From Selaginella moellendorffii (Eukaryota; Streptophyta; Lycopodiopsida; Selaginellales; Selaginellaceae): a DNA stretch of 64,000 nt. Below the pieces are notes generated by a model that saw only the letters and a program-made list of their open reading frames with translations, did not search any database and had not been told where the DNA came from. Position numbers and translations under genes: made by a program. The number at the start of each line of letters is the position of its first letter. Position 1 is the first letter of the stretch. The stretch is taken from NCBI RefSeq assembly GCF_000143415.4, contig NW_003314268.1:2243972-2307971 (forward strand), in the 5' to 3' direction. This document shows, piece after piece, positions 11,250 through 21,789 of the stretch.

Positions 11250-11970
11250 CCTTGAGCTCCTCCTTGGCTTCGTTGATCGCGGCGTGTAGCTGTTTCCTCC
11301 CTCATCCCGCGCGGCCTTGTCACTCGCAATCTTCCTTGCATCTCCTGGACGGACTTCTTCGCTTCCTCAATCGCGTCGTCGGGAGACTCTTCCGCCCGAG
11401 CTGCGATTCAAATCCTCCAATATATGGTCAGATGATCCATCCTAAGCTTGGAGCTCAACCTCACCCTGAGAAACAGAAAGGAGAAATACCGCAAATCCTT
11501 GTTCTTGTCAGCACGCCGCGTTAAGAAATTCCCCATATTTTCCTGAGCTTGCCCTCTGTAGCAATCGTATCAAACTCCCGACTCCTGACCACCAGCATTT
11601 TCCTTGGCCACATCAATAGCTTTAACCCTTGGAACGTTTAAAACCAGTTTACGAGAATATACCGCTATGCTAAAGATTCACTAGCTGATTTCGCTTACAT
11701 TGTTTTAAATTTCAGATCTAGCAGCGTCTTTGCGATTGTCGATTAAATACCCGCGGCCGTTTTGACATCATATGTGAAATCATCCTGCGCGGAGGTGCAG
11801 CATAGTAGTTTCTGTAGGATTGAACTTAGATCTAGTTGGAGAAAAGGTGGTGCTGTTCTGCTCGATCCGCGGAGTACGCGAGAGCTTAAATTGAAGCAAA
11901 AGATCTGCCTAAAAGATCTCGTCGCAGAAGAAAAACCTCTCCAGCTCACACGTAAACCCATACTGTTCAT
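11250..11970 (-). pseudogene. LEA-like protein remnant
   Basis: Minus-strand fragments in different frames read like late-embryogenesis-abundant helix repeats: KAIDVAKENAGG (about 11600-11640), DDAIEEAKKSVQEMQG (about 11335-11385), KIASDKAARDEGG, and AAINEAKEELKDN (about 11250-11290). Upstream, 11743-11970 encodes MGLRVSWRGFSSATRSFRQI, which has the look of a mitochondrial presequence. The pieces are separated by stops and shifts that I could not resolve as clean GT-AG introns. Group-3/4 LEA proteins protect membranes and proteins during drying, and some are mitochondrial. Either this is a decayed gene or an intron-rich one I failed to splice. Confidence 0.35.
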
Positions 11971-12046
11971 ATGCTCTGCTCAATATTTCCGAAAGCAATG
12001 CTCATTGAAATTTCAGAGAATGGAAACTTTACATTCTAAGCATCCT

Positions 12047-13346
12047 TCAGTAGGGAGGTGGCGAAGAATAAACCGGCGGTGGAGACGAATAAACCGGCGG
12101 CGGCGTCGGGGGCTTGTACACTGGCGACGGTGACGAGTACACCGGAGGCGGTGACGATTTGTAGACTGGCGATGGCGATGAGTATACCGGCGATGGTGGT
12201 GGTGAATAAACTGGCGATGGTGGCGGCGAATAGACCGGAGACGGGGACGAATATACCGGCGATGGTGGCGATCTGTAAACTGGCGCCGGAGACGAGTACA
12301 CCGGAGAAGGTGGCGACCTGTAAACTGGAGATGGAGATGAATATACTGGCGAGGGTGGCGACCTGTAAACTGGGGATGGAGATGAATATACAGGCGAGGG
12401 TGGCGACCTGTAAACGGGAGATGGAGAAGAATATACTGGCGAGGGTGGCGACCTGTAAACCGGGGATGGAGAAGAATATACTGGCGATGGTGGCGACTTG
12501 TAAACTGGAGATGGCGAGGAGTATACTGGGGATGGTGGAGACTTGTAAACTGGCGATGGTGATTGATACACTGGAGAGGGACTGTGATATACAGGAGATG
12601 GAGAAGAGTAAACTGGAGGTGGGCTGTGATAAACCGGAGATGGAGAAGTGTAAACCGGAGGTGGGCTGTGATACACAGGCGATGGAGACGAGTAAACCGG
12701 AGGTGGGCTGTGATACACGGGTGATGGAGAGGAATAGACTGGAGGTGGACTGTGGTAAACTGGGGAAGGCGACGGCTTATAAACCGGGGATGGCGAGGAG
12801 TAGACCGGAGGAGGGCTGTGATAAACTGGGGATGGAGATGGCTTGTAAACCGGGGATGGAGATGGCGAGGGCTTGTAAACCGGGGATGGCGATGAATAAA
12901 CTGGAGATGGTGGGGGGCTGTGATAAACTGGAGATGGCGAGGAATAAACTGGAGGGGGACTATGATAAACTGGAGATGGTGAGGAATAAACTGGAGATGG
13001 TGGCGGGCTGTAGACTGGAGAAGGAGAAGAATAAACTGGAGATGGTGGTGGGCTGTAGACTGGAGAAGGCGACGAATAAACTGGGGATGGAGGAGGCTTG
13101 TATACCGGACTGGGGCTTTGATAAACCGGGGATGGCGAGGGATAAACCGGGGATGGAGTGTCGTAGTACTGCTCCACCTGGCTCTTCATTAGCTTGCGAC
13201 CACCTGATCGAAGTCACCGATCAAAGGAAATCTCGCAAAGATGAAACAAAAAAGGACGAAGGTGCTTCCTTACCATCAGCATTGGCGATCGAAGCGATGA
13301 GCGCCACCAAGAGGACGAGCAATCCCGCTGCTGCATTGGAAGCCAT
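12047..13346 (-). CDS. Secreted Pro/Ser/Tyr-rich extensin-like cell-wall protein
   Basis: Two exons: 13274-13346 (ATG at 13346) and 12047-13203, joined in phase through a 70-bp GT-AG intron, giving 409 aa. Exon 1 encodes a signal peptide (MASNAAAGLLVLLVALIASI, then ANA before DGG). The mature protein is almost entirely SPSPVY, SPPPSPVY and KPSPSPVY repeats ending SSPPPVYSSPPPY. Such Hyp-rich glycoproteins are hydroxylated and O-glycosylated in the Golgi and exported to the wall. The regular PVY tyrosines could be cross-linked by peroxidase. Long SPPPP blocks of classical extensins are scarce, so it sits between extensins and arabinogalactan-type proteins. A long plus-strand frame over the same DNA is an artefact of the repeat. 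Confidence 0.88.
12250..12500 (-). repeat. 45-bp coding minisatellite in the extensin-like gene
   Basis: A 45-bp unit encoding SSPSPVYRSPPSPVY is repeated nearly perfectly about five to six times. Copies differ mainly at third positions (ctggggatgg / cgggagatgg / ccggggatgg). This is recent in-frame tandem expansion within a larger, older degenerate array covering most of exon 2. Confidence 0.85.
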
Positions 13347-14205
13347 CGCGCCGGGGCCGATCGATCTAGCAACAAGGAAACAAGCGCAAAGCAATAAGCA
13401 CACCTCTTGATCAAACAAAGCGAAGTGCGCTTACGCTCGGCGCCAGAAAGAAGCTCCAATCTGAGAACAAGACGAAGGCATGGCCCAAGTATTTATACGG
13501 AGTTTTCGCGCGGAGATTCGCGGCAGATTCCTCTCTCTCTCTGGCTGGACTTCATCTGGCTACCAACTTCTGAGAAGCGCCATTAAAATCGGCTCTGGAA
13601 CTTCACAGAGAAATTGGAAGACTTTGGAAGCGCAAACTTGTTTTTTTCCTTTGGATCGACGGATGGTCACAGGAAAAACAAAAAAAAACTAGTGAGAAGA
13701 ATACAATATATAAACACGATGCATTTAACGCACGCTCGAAAGACTCCTCGTCCGCCTTTAAATTAGCTTAATTGCTCGGCTGTTATACATCAGAGGGGTG
13801 AGTGTAAGTCAGCTCAGCTCAGAGGATCTAGCGCGGGATATGCTTCGAGTCTGTTTGGAGACCTTCATTGTCATGCGTTTAGCTGAGTTTTTTCGCTCTT
13901 CTCTTGTTTTTTGTCGCGCGGAATCGACTTGGAGCCACAACAGAGTTTTTACCGCTGCTGCGAGCTTCGACAAGTCGACTCCATCTTATCTCCGTTCTTT
14001 CTGGTAATCACTAGGCCTTGATCCAAACAGCTCTCGAAGCGATTGATTGATCGAAGTAAGAAAAACTTACCGGGAACCGAGTCTCGAACAAAATCCTTGA
14101 TCGCTCTCCAAAGAGTTCCTCTGTCCTACAAGTGAAACGAGTGAATTCTACAAGAAAAAAAAGTGAACTTTGGTGAGGAACTTCAAGTACCGAGGAAGAT
14201 CTTTG
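13347..14205. promoter_or_regulatory. Upstream region of the extensin-like gene and EIF1AD 3' flank
   Basis: No supported gene lies here. 13347-13500 would carry the extensin-like promoter and 5' UTR; 'tatttatac' at about 13490-13498 reads on the minus strand as gtataaata, a good TATA box about 145 bp upstream of the ATG. 13700-14200 has short unconvincing frames only. Confidence 0.5.
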
Positions 14206-14893
14206 TCACAAGTCTTCGTCACTTTCCGAAGATGACAAGTACAAGGTCCCGCCTCTGGATCGGTTTGTGTTCTGCTCCAGAGCCGGCAAATCATCCTCTT
14301 CGTCACTAGAATTTCCGGAAGCTGGTTCTACTTGCAGGTCCTTGTTGGTCGAAGCTGGCTGAGAACAACCCTTTGGTTCAGTGAGCTGAAAGCCTTTAGG
14401 CCTGGAAAAAAAATTGGTTTTTGAGCGAGACATCCTGGCAACTTTGATCGAATCACTTACCAGCACCCGGTCTTTTGGAGTTCTTTGACGTGATCCCTGT
14501 AAAGAACCTGCGAGATTATTCCTGTCACTTTGGCATTTGCGTCGAGCAGCTTTTGGCGATCTGCTTCCTCCACTAAAACGTAGTTCCCTAAAGAACAAGC
14601 AAAGAATCAAAATGCCGGTCTGCACATGAATCCTCCAAAGCTTACCTCGTTTAATCCAGAGAGATTTGCTGAACTTGGCAGGAAGCAAGCACAGCGTCCT
14701 CTCGAGCTTCTCATCTTCCACCTACTGTAGCATTAGTGAGCACATCGAGGGAGCGCCTTAAATTCCAAAGTACCTCCACGAGATTAGATCCGCGCAGCGC
14801 CACAACGCGCATGATTGACAAGCCGCTCGCGCGAGGATCGACGCAGCTGCACGAATCCAGCGCCTGCCGCATTCCCCTGCGCCGGCCGCTCAT
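14206..14893 (-). CDS. EIF1AD: EIF1AD-like S1/IF1-fold RNA-binding protein
   Basis: Four exons splice in frame: 14774-14893, 14646-14721, 14461-14587 and 14206-14401, giving 172 aa. The product runs from an Arg-rich start (MSGRRRGMRQALDS) through SIMRVVALRGSNLVEV and CLLPAKFSKSLWIKRGNYVL to a helical VLYRDHVKELQKTGCWP. It ends in an acidic Ser/Asp/Glu tail (SSDEEDDLPALEQNTN, SSSESDEDL). Order, length and the KxxxSLWIKRG signature match the eIF1A-domain protein EIF1AD of animals (165 aa in human), which has an OB fold like eIF1A. The family's role is poorly defined; it is nuclear in animals. Its start codon is 18 bp from that of the divergent SUVR gene, so the two must share a promoter or have overlapping 5' ends. 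Confidence 0.88.
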
Positions 14894-14911
14894 CCTCACT
14901 CAAACCCTAAA

Positions 14912-17146
14912 ATGGGTTTAGCGATGGAGGACAAAAAAGACGCTGCTTGTAGCAAAATGGCCGAGCTGGGTTTTGAGAGAAGCGTGGTGCTCGATGTGCT
15001 TGGGAGGCTGCTGCGAGTGAGATCCTTCTTTTTTGGATTCTTTTCGCGGTCATCGGTGGATTTCCAGGTCTACGAGGGGAGCTGGACTCACATTGAGGAG
15101 AACAACTTCGAAGTTCTTGTGATGGAGCTTGTGGATGATGGTATTCTCGTTTCTTCTTCGATCTTCCTTCGTTTCTTATCTAGTTTTTGATCCAGGAGGC
15201 AATGCAGTTGTGGAAACTGGTAATTTCATCTCATATCTTTCCTTCGTTTTCAATTTCGTTTTGGATCTATATCGATTCGCAGCTGGTCCGAGCTCGTCTC
15301 CGAGCGTCAAGAGGAAAGGCCTTGACGAGTTTCTCATTCCGTTGGGAAGGAATAACGAAGCGTTGGAGAAGAGTAACAAGCACGTTTCAGGTAAACTTTC
15401 CATTAGTCTTTTCTTTGTTCTTTTTCATTCTCTAGAACTAATGACTATATCCTGTAGCATGCGTTAAAAAATTGCGCCTGCAATGCGAAGCGGACAAGAA
15501 AAACTTGCCGAGATCCTCCCCGAAGGCCGAGGCGAAAAGCTCCGGCAAGCTGGCAAAAGCAGGTTTGTGTCTACGTTTTCATTTCCTCTACATTCCGATC
15601 TACTCGTTTTCCAGTCTCCTCCAGCAAGAATACACCAGGTAAATTTCTTTGGATACATTCCTGTTTCTCGTTTCCTCAGCTCCGTGCTTGTTTCAGCAGC
15701 CGCGAGAAACTTGACATTCGGTAAATTCCAAATGGTCTTTCCTTTTCACCATGAAAACTTTCGTTGTTTTCGCAGGAGCTCCTAGCGCCCCGCAAGCTTT
15801 GGAAGTAATCAACACGGGAGAAAGCTCGGGTGAGTCGGTTTTCTTACACCAAAACTCGAGAACTTGCACTGACAGACGAAGCTTCTTCTCTTGTGCTCCA
15901 GTCCGATATAAAAAGAAGCAAAGGCACGATCCGAACGACATCGCGAAGGGCGCGGAGTCGGTCCCGATACCGTTCGTGCGAGCTCCAGGCGGCGACGAGA
16001 GTTTGCCGGAGGACTTCACCTACACCGCCGTGGCCGTCGCGTACGAGAAGGCCAAAATCGAAATCCGGCTGTGCAAGATCGAGCAGGACAACTGCTGCAC
16101 GGCTTGCTTCGGGAACTGCCTCAAGAAGAAGTGGCCGTGCCACTGCGCGCGAGAGACCGGCGGCGAGTTTGCGTACAACGAGGATGGCTGCGTCAAAAAG
16201 GAGCTTTTGAGGCAGGCCGTCCGGGAGACCCAGGGTGACGAGGCGTGCCGGAGAGTTACGTGCGAGAAAGAGTGTCCCATGGAGGTGGCGCGGGGCTCGA
16301 CCGAGAAATGCCGAGGACACATCGTTCGCCGGTTCATCAAGGAGTGCTGGGTCAAGTGTACGTGCCACAAGAAGCTGTGTGGGAATCGAATCGTTCAGCA
16401 AGGAGTGAGATACAAGCTCGAGGTACTCTTCAGTTTTGGTTCTACGTGAACTTTGTTTCGGTTCTAAGTGAACTTTTGTTGTTCTTCGCAGGTGTTTTGG
16501 ACTCCAACTGGAAAAGGATGGGGAGTGAGGACCACGGAAGATCTTCCCATGGGAGCGTTCGTCTGCGAGTATATTGGGGAGATACTCACGAACACGGAGC
16601 TCGACGAAAGGAACGAGGAGCGTTTTCTCAAGCAATCCAGGCATTTCTATCCAATCTATCTCGATTCCGACGTTTGCACCGAGCGGATTCTGGAAGACGA
16701 CCACCTCTTGTGCCTCGACTGCACACACTATGGAAACGTTGCCAGGTTTATCAATCACAGGTACTGTCGTCTCTCGTTTTTTTGCAGCGGTCGATCTTTC
16801 GTATCAACGTTGTTTCCTCCAGGTGTGGAGATTCCAATCTCGTCGACATTCCTGTCGAAATCGAGTGTCCCGATCGACACTTCTACCATGCAAGTTTTTC
16901 AATCTCTTTTCGGTTTTCTCTTCGAGATTCTTTGCTCAGACTTGATCTTTAGATTGCGCTCTTCACCAAGCACGCTGTGAGTGCCATGGAAGAACTTACA
17001 TGGGTGAGTGAGAAAAAAAAGAAGAGAGAACTAATTTAACTTCTTTTAAACAGGACTATCAGCTCGACTTTGCGGACGAAAACCACCCCATCAAAGCTTT
17101 CAGGTGCAAGTGTGGCAGTCGAGAATGTAAAGACACTAGGGAGTAG
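14912..17146 (+). CDS. SUVR-type histone-lysine methyltransferase (WIYLD, pre-SET, SET, post-SET)
   Basis: About 13 exons. Exons 1-4 are 14912-15016, 15068-15140, 15196-15219 and 15293-15390. The N-terminus (KMAELGFERSVVLDVLGRLL... YEGSWTHIEENNFEVLVMEL) is a WIYLD domain, typical of SUVR1/2/4, which bind ubiquitin in Arabidopsis SUVR4. A Lys-rich linker follows. The Cys-rich pre-SET (about 15900-16420) leads to the SET core: GKGWGVRTTEDLPMGAFVCEY, a YLDSD loop, NVARFINHRC, then LTWDYQLDFADENHP. The Cys-rich post-SET is CKCGSREC, ending at TAG 17144-17146. The family methylates H3K9, acting mainly on repeats in chromatin. An alternative start is the ATG at 14924. One intron (16890-16952) appears to use a GC donor. 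Confidence 0.9.
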
Positions 17147-17462
17147 AATATTCTTGCCCAATAAGAGAGCGCTGACGTGGCGAGCGCCGGCGCCACTAGG
17201 CTCTAGTGGCTCGCGCCCGCCATTGAATCAGCGTGCTTTTTAGAGCTAGTCAAACGCTTTTTTAAAGGGCCGTTGATCCTTCCACGGAATTTCATCCACG
17301 GTCGGAAGCTTCGACCTCTTTGAATCGCCATGGCCACATTCCGGAATGGAACCTCGTTCCGCGGATCGACGGCGCAGAGGACCGGTGTGCAAGGGGAGAG
17401 TTTTAAAATGGGTGCCGTGTGTTGTTCGCGCTCAAGGAAATTTCTTTAATCGATGGATTTCA

Positions 17463-17470
17463 TATAAATA
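17463..17470 (+). promoter_or_regulatory. TATA box of the L-aspartate oxidase gene
   Basis: 'tataaata' lies 95 bp before the ATG at 17565, predicting a start of transcription near 17495 and a leader of about 70 nt. The rest of 17147-17462 shows no gene. Confidence 0.65.
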
Positions 17471-17564
17471 GGGCCGCGCCATCCCTTTGCTTAAGAGTGG
17501 GCGGAAGAAGAGAGAAGGCGCCGGTCTAGCGCCTAGGGTTTGAGCGAGCGATCGCAGCTGGGAG

Positions 17565-19882
17565 ATGGCGTCTGTGCAGCTGTGCGCTGGAATCAGGTAC
17601 CTTGATCGAGCGTTCGGTGTCTCGGGATTGCTGATCCCTTTATCTTGGCAGATCGTCTCACTCTCCCATGGATTTTGGAGCTCCCTGCTTGAGAGGGGCC
17701 AGCTTCTCGGCGTATTTCGCTCCCGGCTTGTCGAGTTTTCGATCGGTGGATGCCTCTTTGGCGCTGTGTCAAGCCTCGAATCGCTTCCTTACAATCAAGG
17801 CTGCCGCAAATGGGAGGATTTCCTCACACCAGAATGGCCGCCATTCAAGAACACGTCTGGATGATGGAAGCTCGACGAAATATTTCGACTTCTTGGTGAT
17901 TGGGAGCGGTGTTGCTGGCCTTCGGTATGCGTTGGACGTTGCGAAGTTTGGATCGGTGGCTATCATCACCAAGTCGGAGCCACAGGAGAGCAATACGAGA
18001 TATGCCCAAGGGGGAGTCAGTGCTGTTCTAGACCCGTCCGATTCAGTGGAGAATCATATGAGAGATACAATCGTGGCTGGGGCCTTTCTTTGTGACGAAG
18101 AAACAGTGGAGGTAAGTTCATCTTAGTTGCAATCAGCGTTTTGGTAGACACGTCGTTTCTACGAATGACAGGTAGTGTGCAGGGAGGGCCCCGAGCGTGT
18201 AAAAGAGCTCATGGCCTTTGGAGCTTCTTTTGATCATAGCGAAGATGGCCAGCTCCATCTTGCAAGAGAAGGTGGCCACTCGCATCACCGGATAGTTCAC
18301 ACCGCTGATATGACTGGGAGGGAGATTGAGCGTGCGTTGCTCACCGCTGTCAAAAACAATGCCTCCATCTCAATCTTTGAGCATCATTTTGCTCTGGACC
18401 TTCTCACACACGAGGTTTGTTGGTCAACTATTTCTTTGTACTGTGACTGAGACAACTTTACAGGATGGCAACACAATCACGTGTCACGGCTTGGATACTT
18501 TGAATGTCAGAACCAAAGAGGTGAGGAGTCTAGCGAGTTCTTTCATCCAAAGCTGATCACGCTCTGTTCAGGTGGTTCGATTTATTTCAGCTGTGACTCT
18601 GCTGGCCACCGGAGGCGCGGGTCACATTTATCCTAGTACTACCAATCCACTGGTAATCTAAATGCTGTACTCTTCACAACTTACGCGTTCTATGTCGCAG
18701 GTTGCAACCGGTGATGGAGTCGCTATGGGGCATCGTGCGCAGGCAGTGATTTCTAACATGGAGTATGTTTTTCTTCTTTGTCCTCAAATGTTCTCTAACC
18801 AGTCAAATCGCAGATTCGTGCAGTTCCATCCAACCGCCTTGGCTGACGACGGTCTACCAATCAAGCCAAAGTCACGTGAGAATGCTTTTCTCATTACCGA
18901 AGCTGTCCGAGGTGCAGGAGGAAAGCTCTTTAACATGGCCAGGGAAAGATTCATGCCTCTGTATGACGCCCGAGGGGAGTTGGCCCCGAGGGATGTGGTG
19001 GCTCGGAGCATCGACGATCAACTCAAGAAGAACAACGAGAAATTTGTCTACCTCGACATCAGCCACAAGCCTGCGGGCGAGGTTCTCGGCCACTTTCCAA
19101 ACATCGCGCGGGAATGCTTGAAGTGTGGACTAGACATCACAAAGGAACCAATACCAGTCGTACCAGCCGCGCACTATATGTGCGGTGGAATCCAAACAGG
19201 ATTGTCCGGTCAGACCTCCATAGAAGGATTGTACGCAGCAGGCGAGGTTACATGCACGGGCTTGCACGGGGCCAACAGGCTAGCAAGCAACTCTCTGCTG
19301 GAAGCGCTTGTGTTCGCTCAACGAGCCGTCAACCCGTCAAAAGATCACTTTCAACGGGTACAGGGATCGTACAGGGCAGTGGATGAGGCTCGTGAATGGA
19401 CCCGTCCGCTGGAGTCGACAGCTATCCTCGAAGACAGTCAGATGGAAGAAATCAGAAAGTTCACGGCCGTTCAGAGAAAGTCGCTGCAGCAGATAATGTG
19501 GAACTTCGTAGGCATAGTGAGGTCCACGGAACGGCTGGAGATCGCACAGCGACGGCTGGAAGAGCTAGAAACTTCATGGCAGGATCATTTATTCAGGCAC
19601 GGGTGGAAGCCAAACATGGTGGACCTGGAGGTCTGTGAGATGCGGAACTTGATATGTGTCGCTCGCGTCGTTGTTAGAAGTGCACTGTCAAGACGTGAGA
19701 GTCGGGGCCTACATTACACCACCGATTATCCAGACTTGGTGGAGAGCAGGAGGCTACCTACGGTCTTAATCCCGGCGTACTGGAACTCTGGGCTGGTGAA
19801 CAGATTGAGTACGGGCTCTGTGTCTTCGAGAGCAGTAAAGACAACGCAAGAGTTCCAGCCGAAAACACCTGTTCAGGCTTGA
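17565..19882 (+). CDS. AO: L-aspartate oxidase, plastid (NAD de novo synthesis)
   Basis: Multi-exon. Exon 1 (17565-17596) joins an acceptor just before 'atcgtctcactctccc' in phase, adding a Ser/Arg-rich, acid-poor N-terminus that fits a transit peptide. Next is an FAD-binding motif (YFDFLVIGSGVAGLRYALDV), the NTRYAQGGVSAVLDPSDS loop, FVQFHPTALADDGLPI, RENAFLITEAVRGAGGKLFN, and the HYMCGGIQT / GLYAAGEVTCTGLHGANRLA blocks. A helical C-terminal domain follows. The enzyme oxidises L-aspartate to iminoaspartate with FAD, the first step of NAD synthesis in plant plastids and bacteria (NadB). Sequence order matches the fumarate reductase/succinate dehydrogenase flavoprotein superfamily, and the motif set is that of aspartate oxidase. 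Stop TGA at 19880-19882. Confidence 0.92.
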
Positions 19883-20159
19883 AACTCTCTGGAAGGTCGT
19901 CAGTTACAGCAAGATGTGATACTTATTGCCGCGGGATGGGAGTGGTATGTCTGTCTGTAGATATTGACAATCAATTTGTTTTTGACACTGAGTTTCTATT
20001 CCAGGAGAAACTTTTGTCAATCACGATAAGTCATTGTTGTGTCAATCATCTGAATGAGCAAGAACACAAAGCAAGCAAGGTACTATCAAGTCTCCCTCCA
20101 GAGAATTTATGTAGATGGAATACACTGGAAGCTACAAATGGTCTGAAAATTGTGGTATT

Positions 20160-21265
20160 TTACTCCGTGCGACTAGCTGCGAGCTCTAGAGTTGCGATCA
20201 ACTCCTCGGTGCTGGTATTGCTCGAGCTGAGCTGAATTAACGAAAAGAAAAATAGAGGTACGAAATCATATTCGTGATCAATATTACCTCAACAGTGAAG
20301 AAGAGAATGGCATGGCTTCCTAGAGTTGCAATGTTCGACTGGATCACCTGCGCTTGGCAGCTCTCGAGGGTCGCCAGAATTCGTAAGGCAAGTCCTGGAC
20401 TTCGCATGCAAACCATCTTGATTATCGCTTGTCCTCCTATTGACTGTAGCTCAATGTCTGCAGGCTTCACCTGAACGCAAACTTCTTAAGCACGGCGTTA
20501 GTGATCAAGACGGAAGTAAATGCTTACGCTCAGGTTCTCTCCTTGATCTGCGTTTGACGACGTTGCTATTCTCCTCTCGGGATTTGTTTCTGCTGGCAGT
20601 GCTCGTCTCTTGTGACGGTGGGAAGTCTTGCTGTTGGCCGTCGACTGCAGCTCCTTGAGCTTCTTCTCCAGCTCAAGAACGTAGTTGATTGTCTCGCCAA
20701 CGATGGACGCCTTGTCTTTCTGAGACGCGGGTAAAGCAACTGAGTAGATGTTCGTTAGAGAATAATTAGCTCACGGCTTTACCTTGGTTGACTTTGGCAG
20801 CAACGCTTTGAGCGCCGTGAACTTCTCGTTCATCTCCTCGCGCCTCTGCCTCTCGGCCAGGATGTGGTTCTCCCTCTGGAATTGCGTCCGGTGGGGCGTC
20901 TTCTCCGACCTCATGAGCTCGGCTTGGCACAGGGCCTGGTAAGCCAGCATCTCCTGCTTCGCCTGGGCCTCGTTGATCGAACCAAAGGGAGCGTCCTGCT
21001 CGCCTCCAAACTGGAGCTGTGGTTGCAAGAGCTGGTGTTGGTGGTGGGAACCGGGAGTGAAGATGCCGCTGCCGCTGCCCCCGTTTGGAACCGGCAGGAG
21101 CTCCTGGAACTCGTTCTTGAACGGCATTTGGTTGCAGCTCCGAAGATCCTCGTCGACAACAGAGACGGTGGCCGGGGATTCCCAGTACCTGTCCGACTTG
21201 GTGGGATCGAAGCCTCCTCCCTCGTCCTGCTGATAGACGGGAGGAAACGACGAGCTGGGTAACAT
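20160..21265 (-). CDS. bHLH transcription factor with ACT-like C-terminus
   Basis: Start ATG 21265. Exon 1 (to about 20785) has a Gln/Gly-rich N-terminal region and the basic region plus helix 1: HILAERQRREEMNEKFTALK then ALLPKSTK. The next exon continues KDKASIVGETINYVLELEKKLKELQ (loop and helix 2, running into a leucine-rich coil). His, Glu and Arg at the usual E-box contact positions are present, so DNA binding to CANNTG is expected. A Lys/Arg-rich linker follows, then PADIELQSIGGQAIIKMVC... SCQAQVIQSNIATLGSHAILFFTVE, the betaalpha-betabeta pattern of the ACT-like dimerisation domain of many plant bHLHs. The last exon is 20160-20231, ending AASRTE. The target pathway cannot be told from sequence. 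Confidence 0.88.
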
Positions 21266-21789
21266 CGTGAATTTCTTTCTTCTCTCTCTCTCTCCTTTCT
21301 CTCTAATCTTTTCCTCTTTCTCTCTTCTCTTTTTTGCTATAGAGCCGGCTCTGGATCCACAGGATCGCCCTCCGCGTCCATAGCCAAGGCCCACGAAGAA
21401 CAGAAAGAGACGGGCTCGACACGAGCGGGTTATTTTGAATGGGGAATGATTCGGGCGCATATTCGCGGGGATTTTATGCGCGAAGACACGGGGACGACGA
21501 CTGCACACGTCGTGCTGACGTCCCCATCTCCATGCAACTTTACCTCGTGACGACATTTTACTCCACTCTTCCGGTATGTGGCTTGTTTCCATTTGCTCGC
21601 TCAAATCCAGCAGGAATGTCCGCTTCTCCGATTTAGCTGTGCTCTTGGCTTGTGCAGATTTCAATAAGCTCGAAGAAGCAGTTTTTGTTATCCAAAACGA
21701 ACAAAAAGTGAAAAGAGATGATAAGCGAGCGGCATGACGAAAGTGGAGATAGGTACGAAACTTTTTACGTACGTAAATCCAGTACCTCG

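Noticed and set aside
12058-13410. 450-codon plus-strand frame over the extensin-like gene
   Set aside because: It is the complement of the SPSPVY repeat; its protein is a Met/Lys/Glu-rich artefact with no domain, while the minus strand has a signal peptide and clean splice sites.
14894-14899. Start of EIF1AD at 14899
   Set aside because: The codon there is GTG; the first ATG in frame is at 14893.
15844-16758. 304-codon minus-strand frame
   Set aside because: Antisense to the pre-SET/SET exons of SUVR, which are firmly supported.
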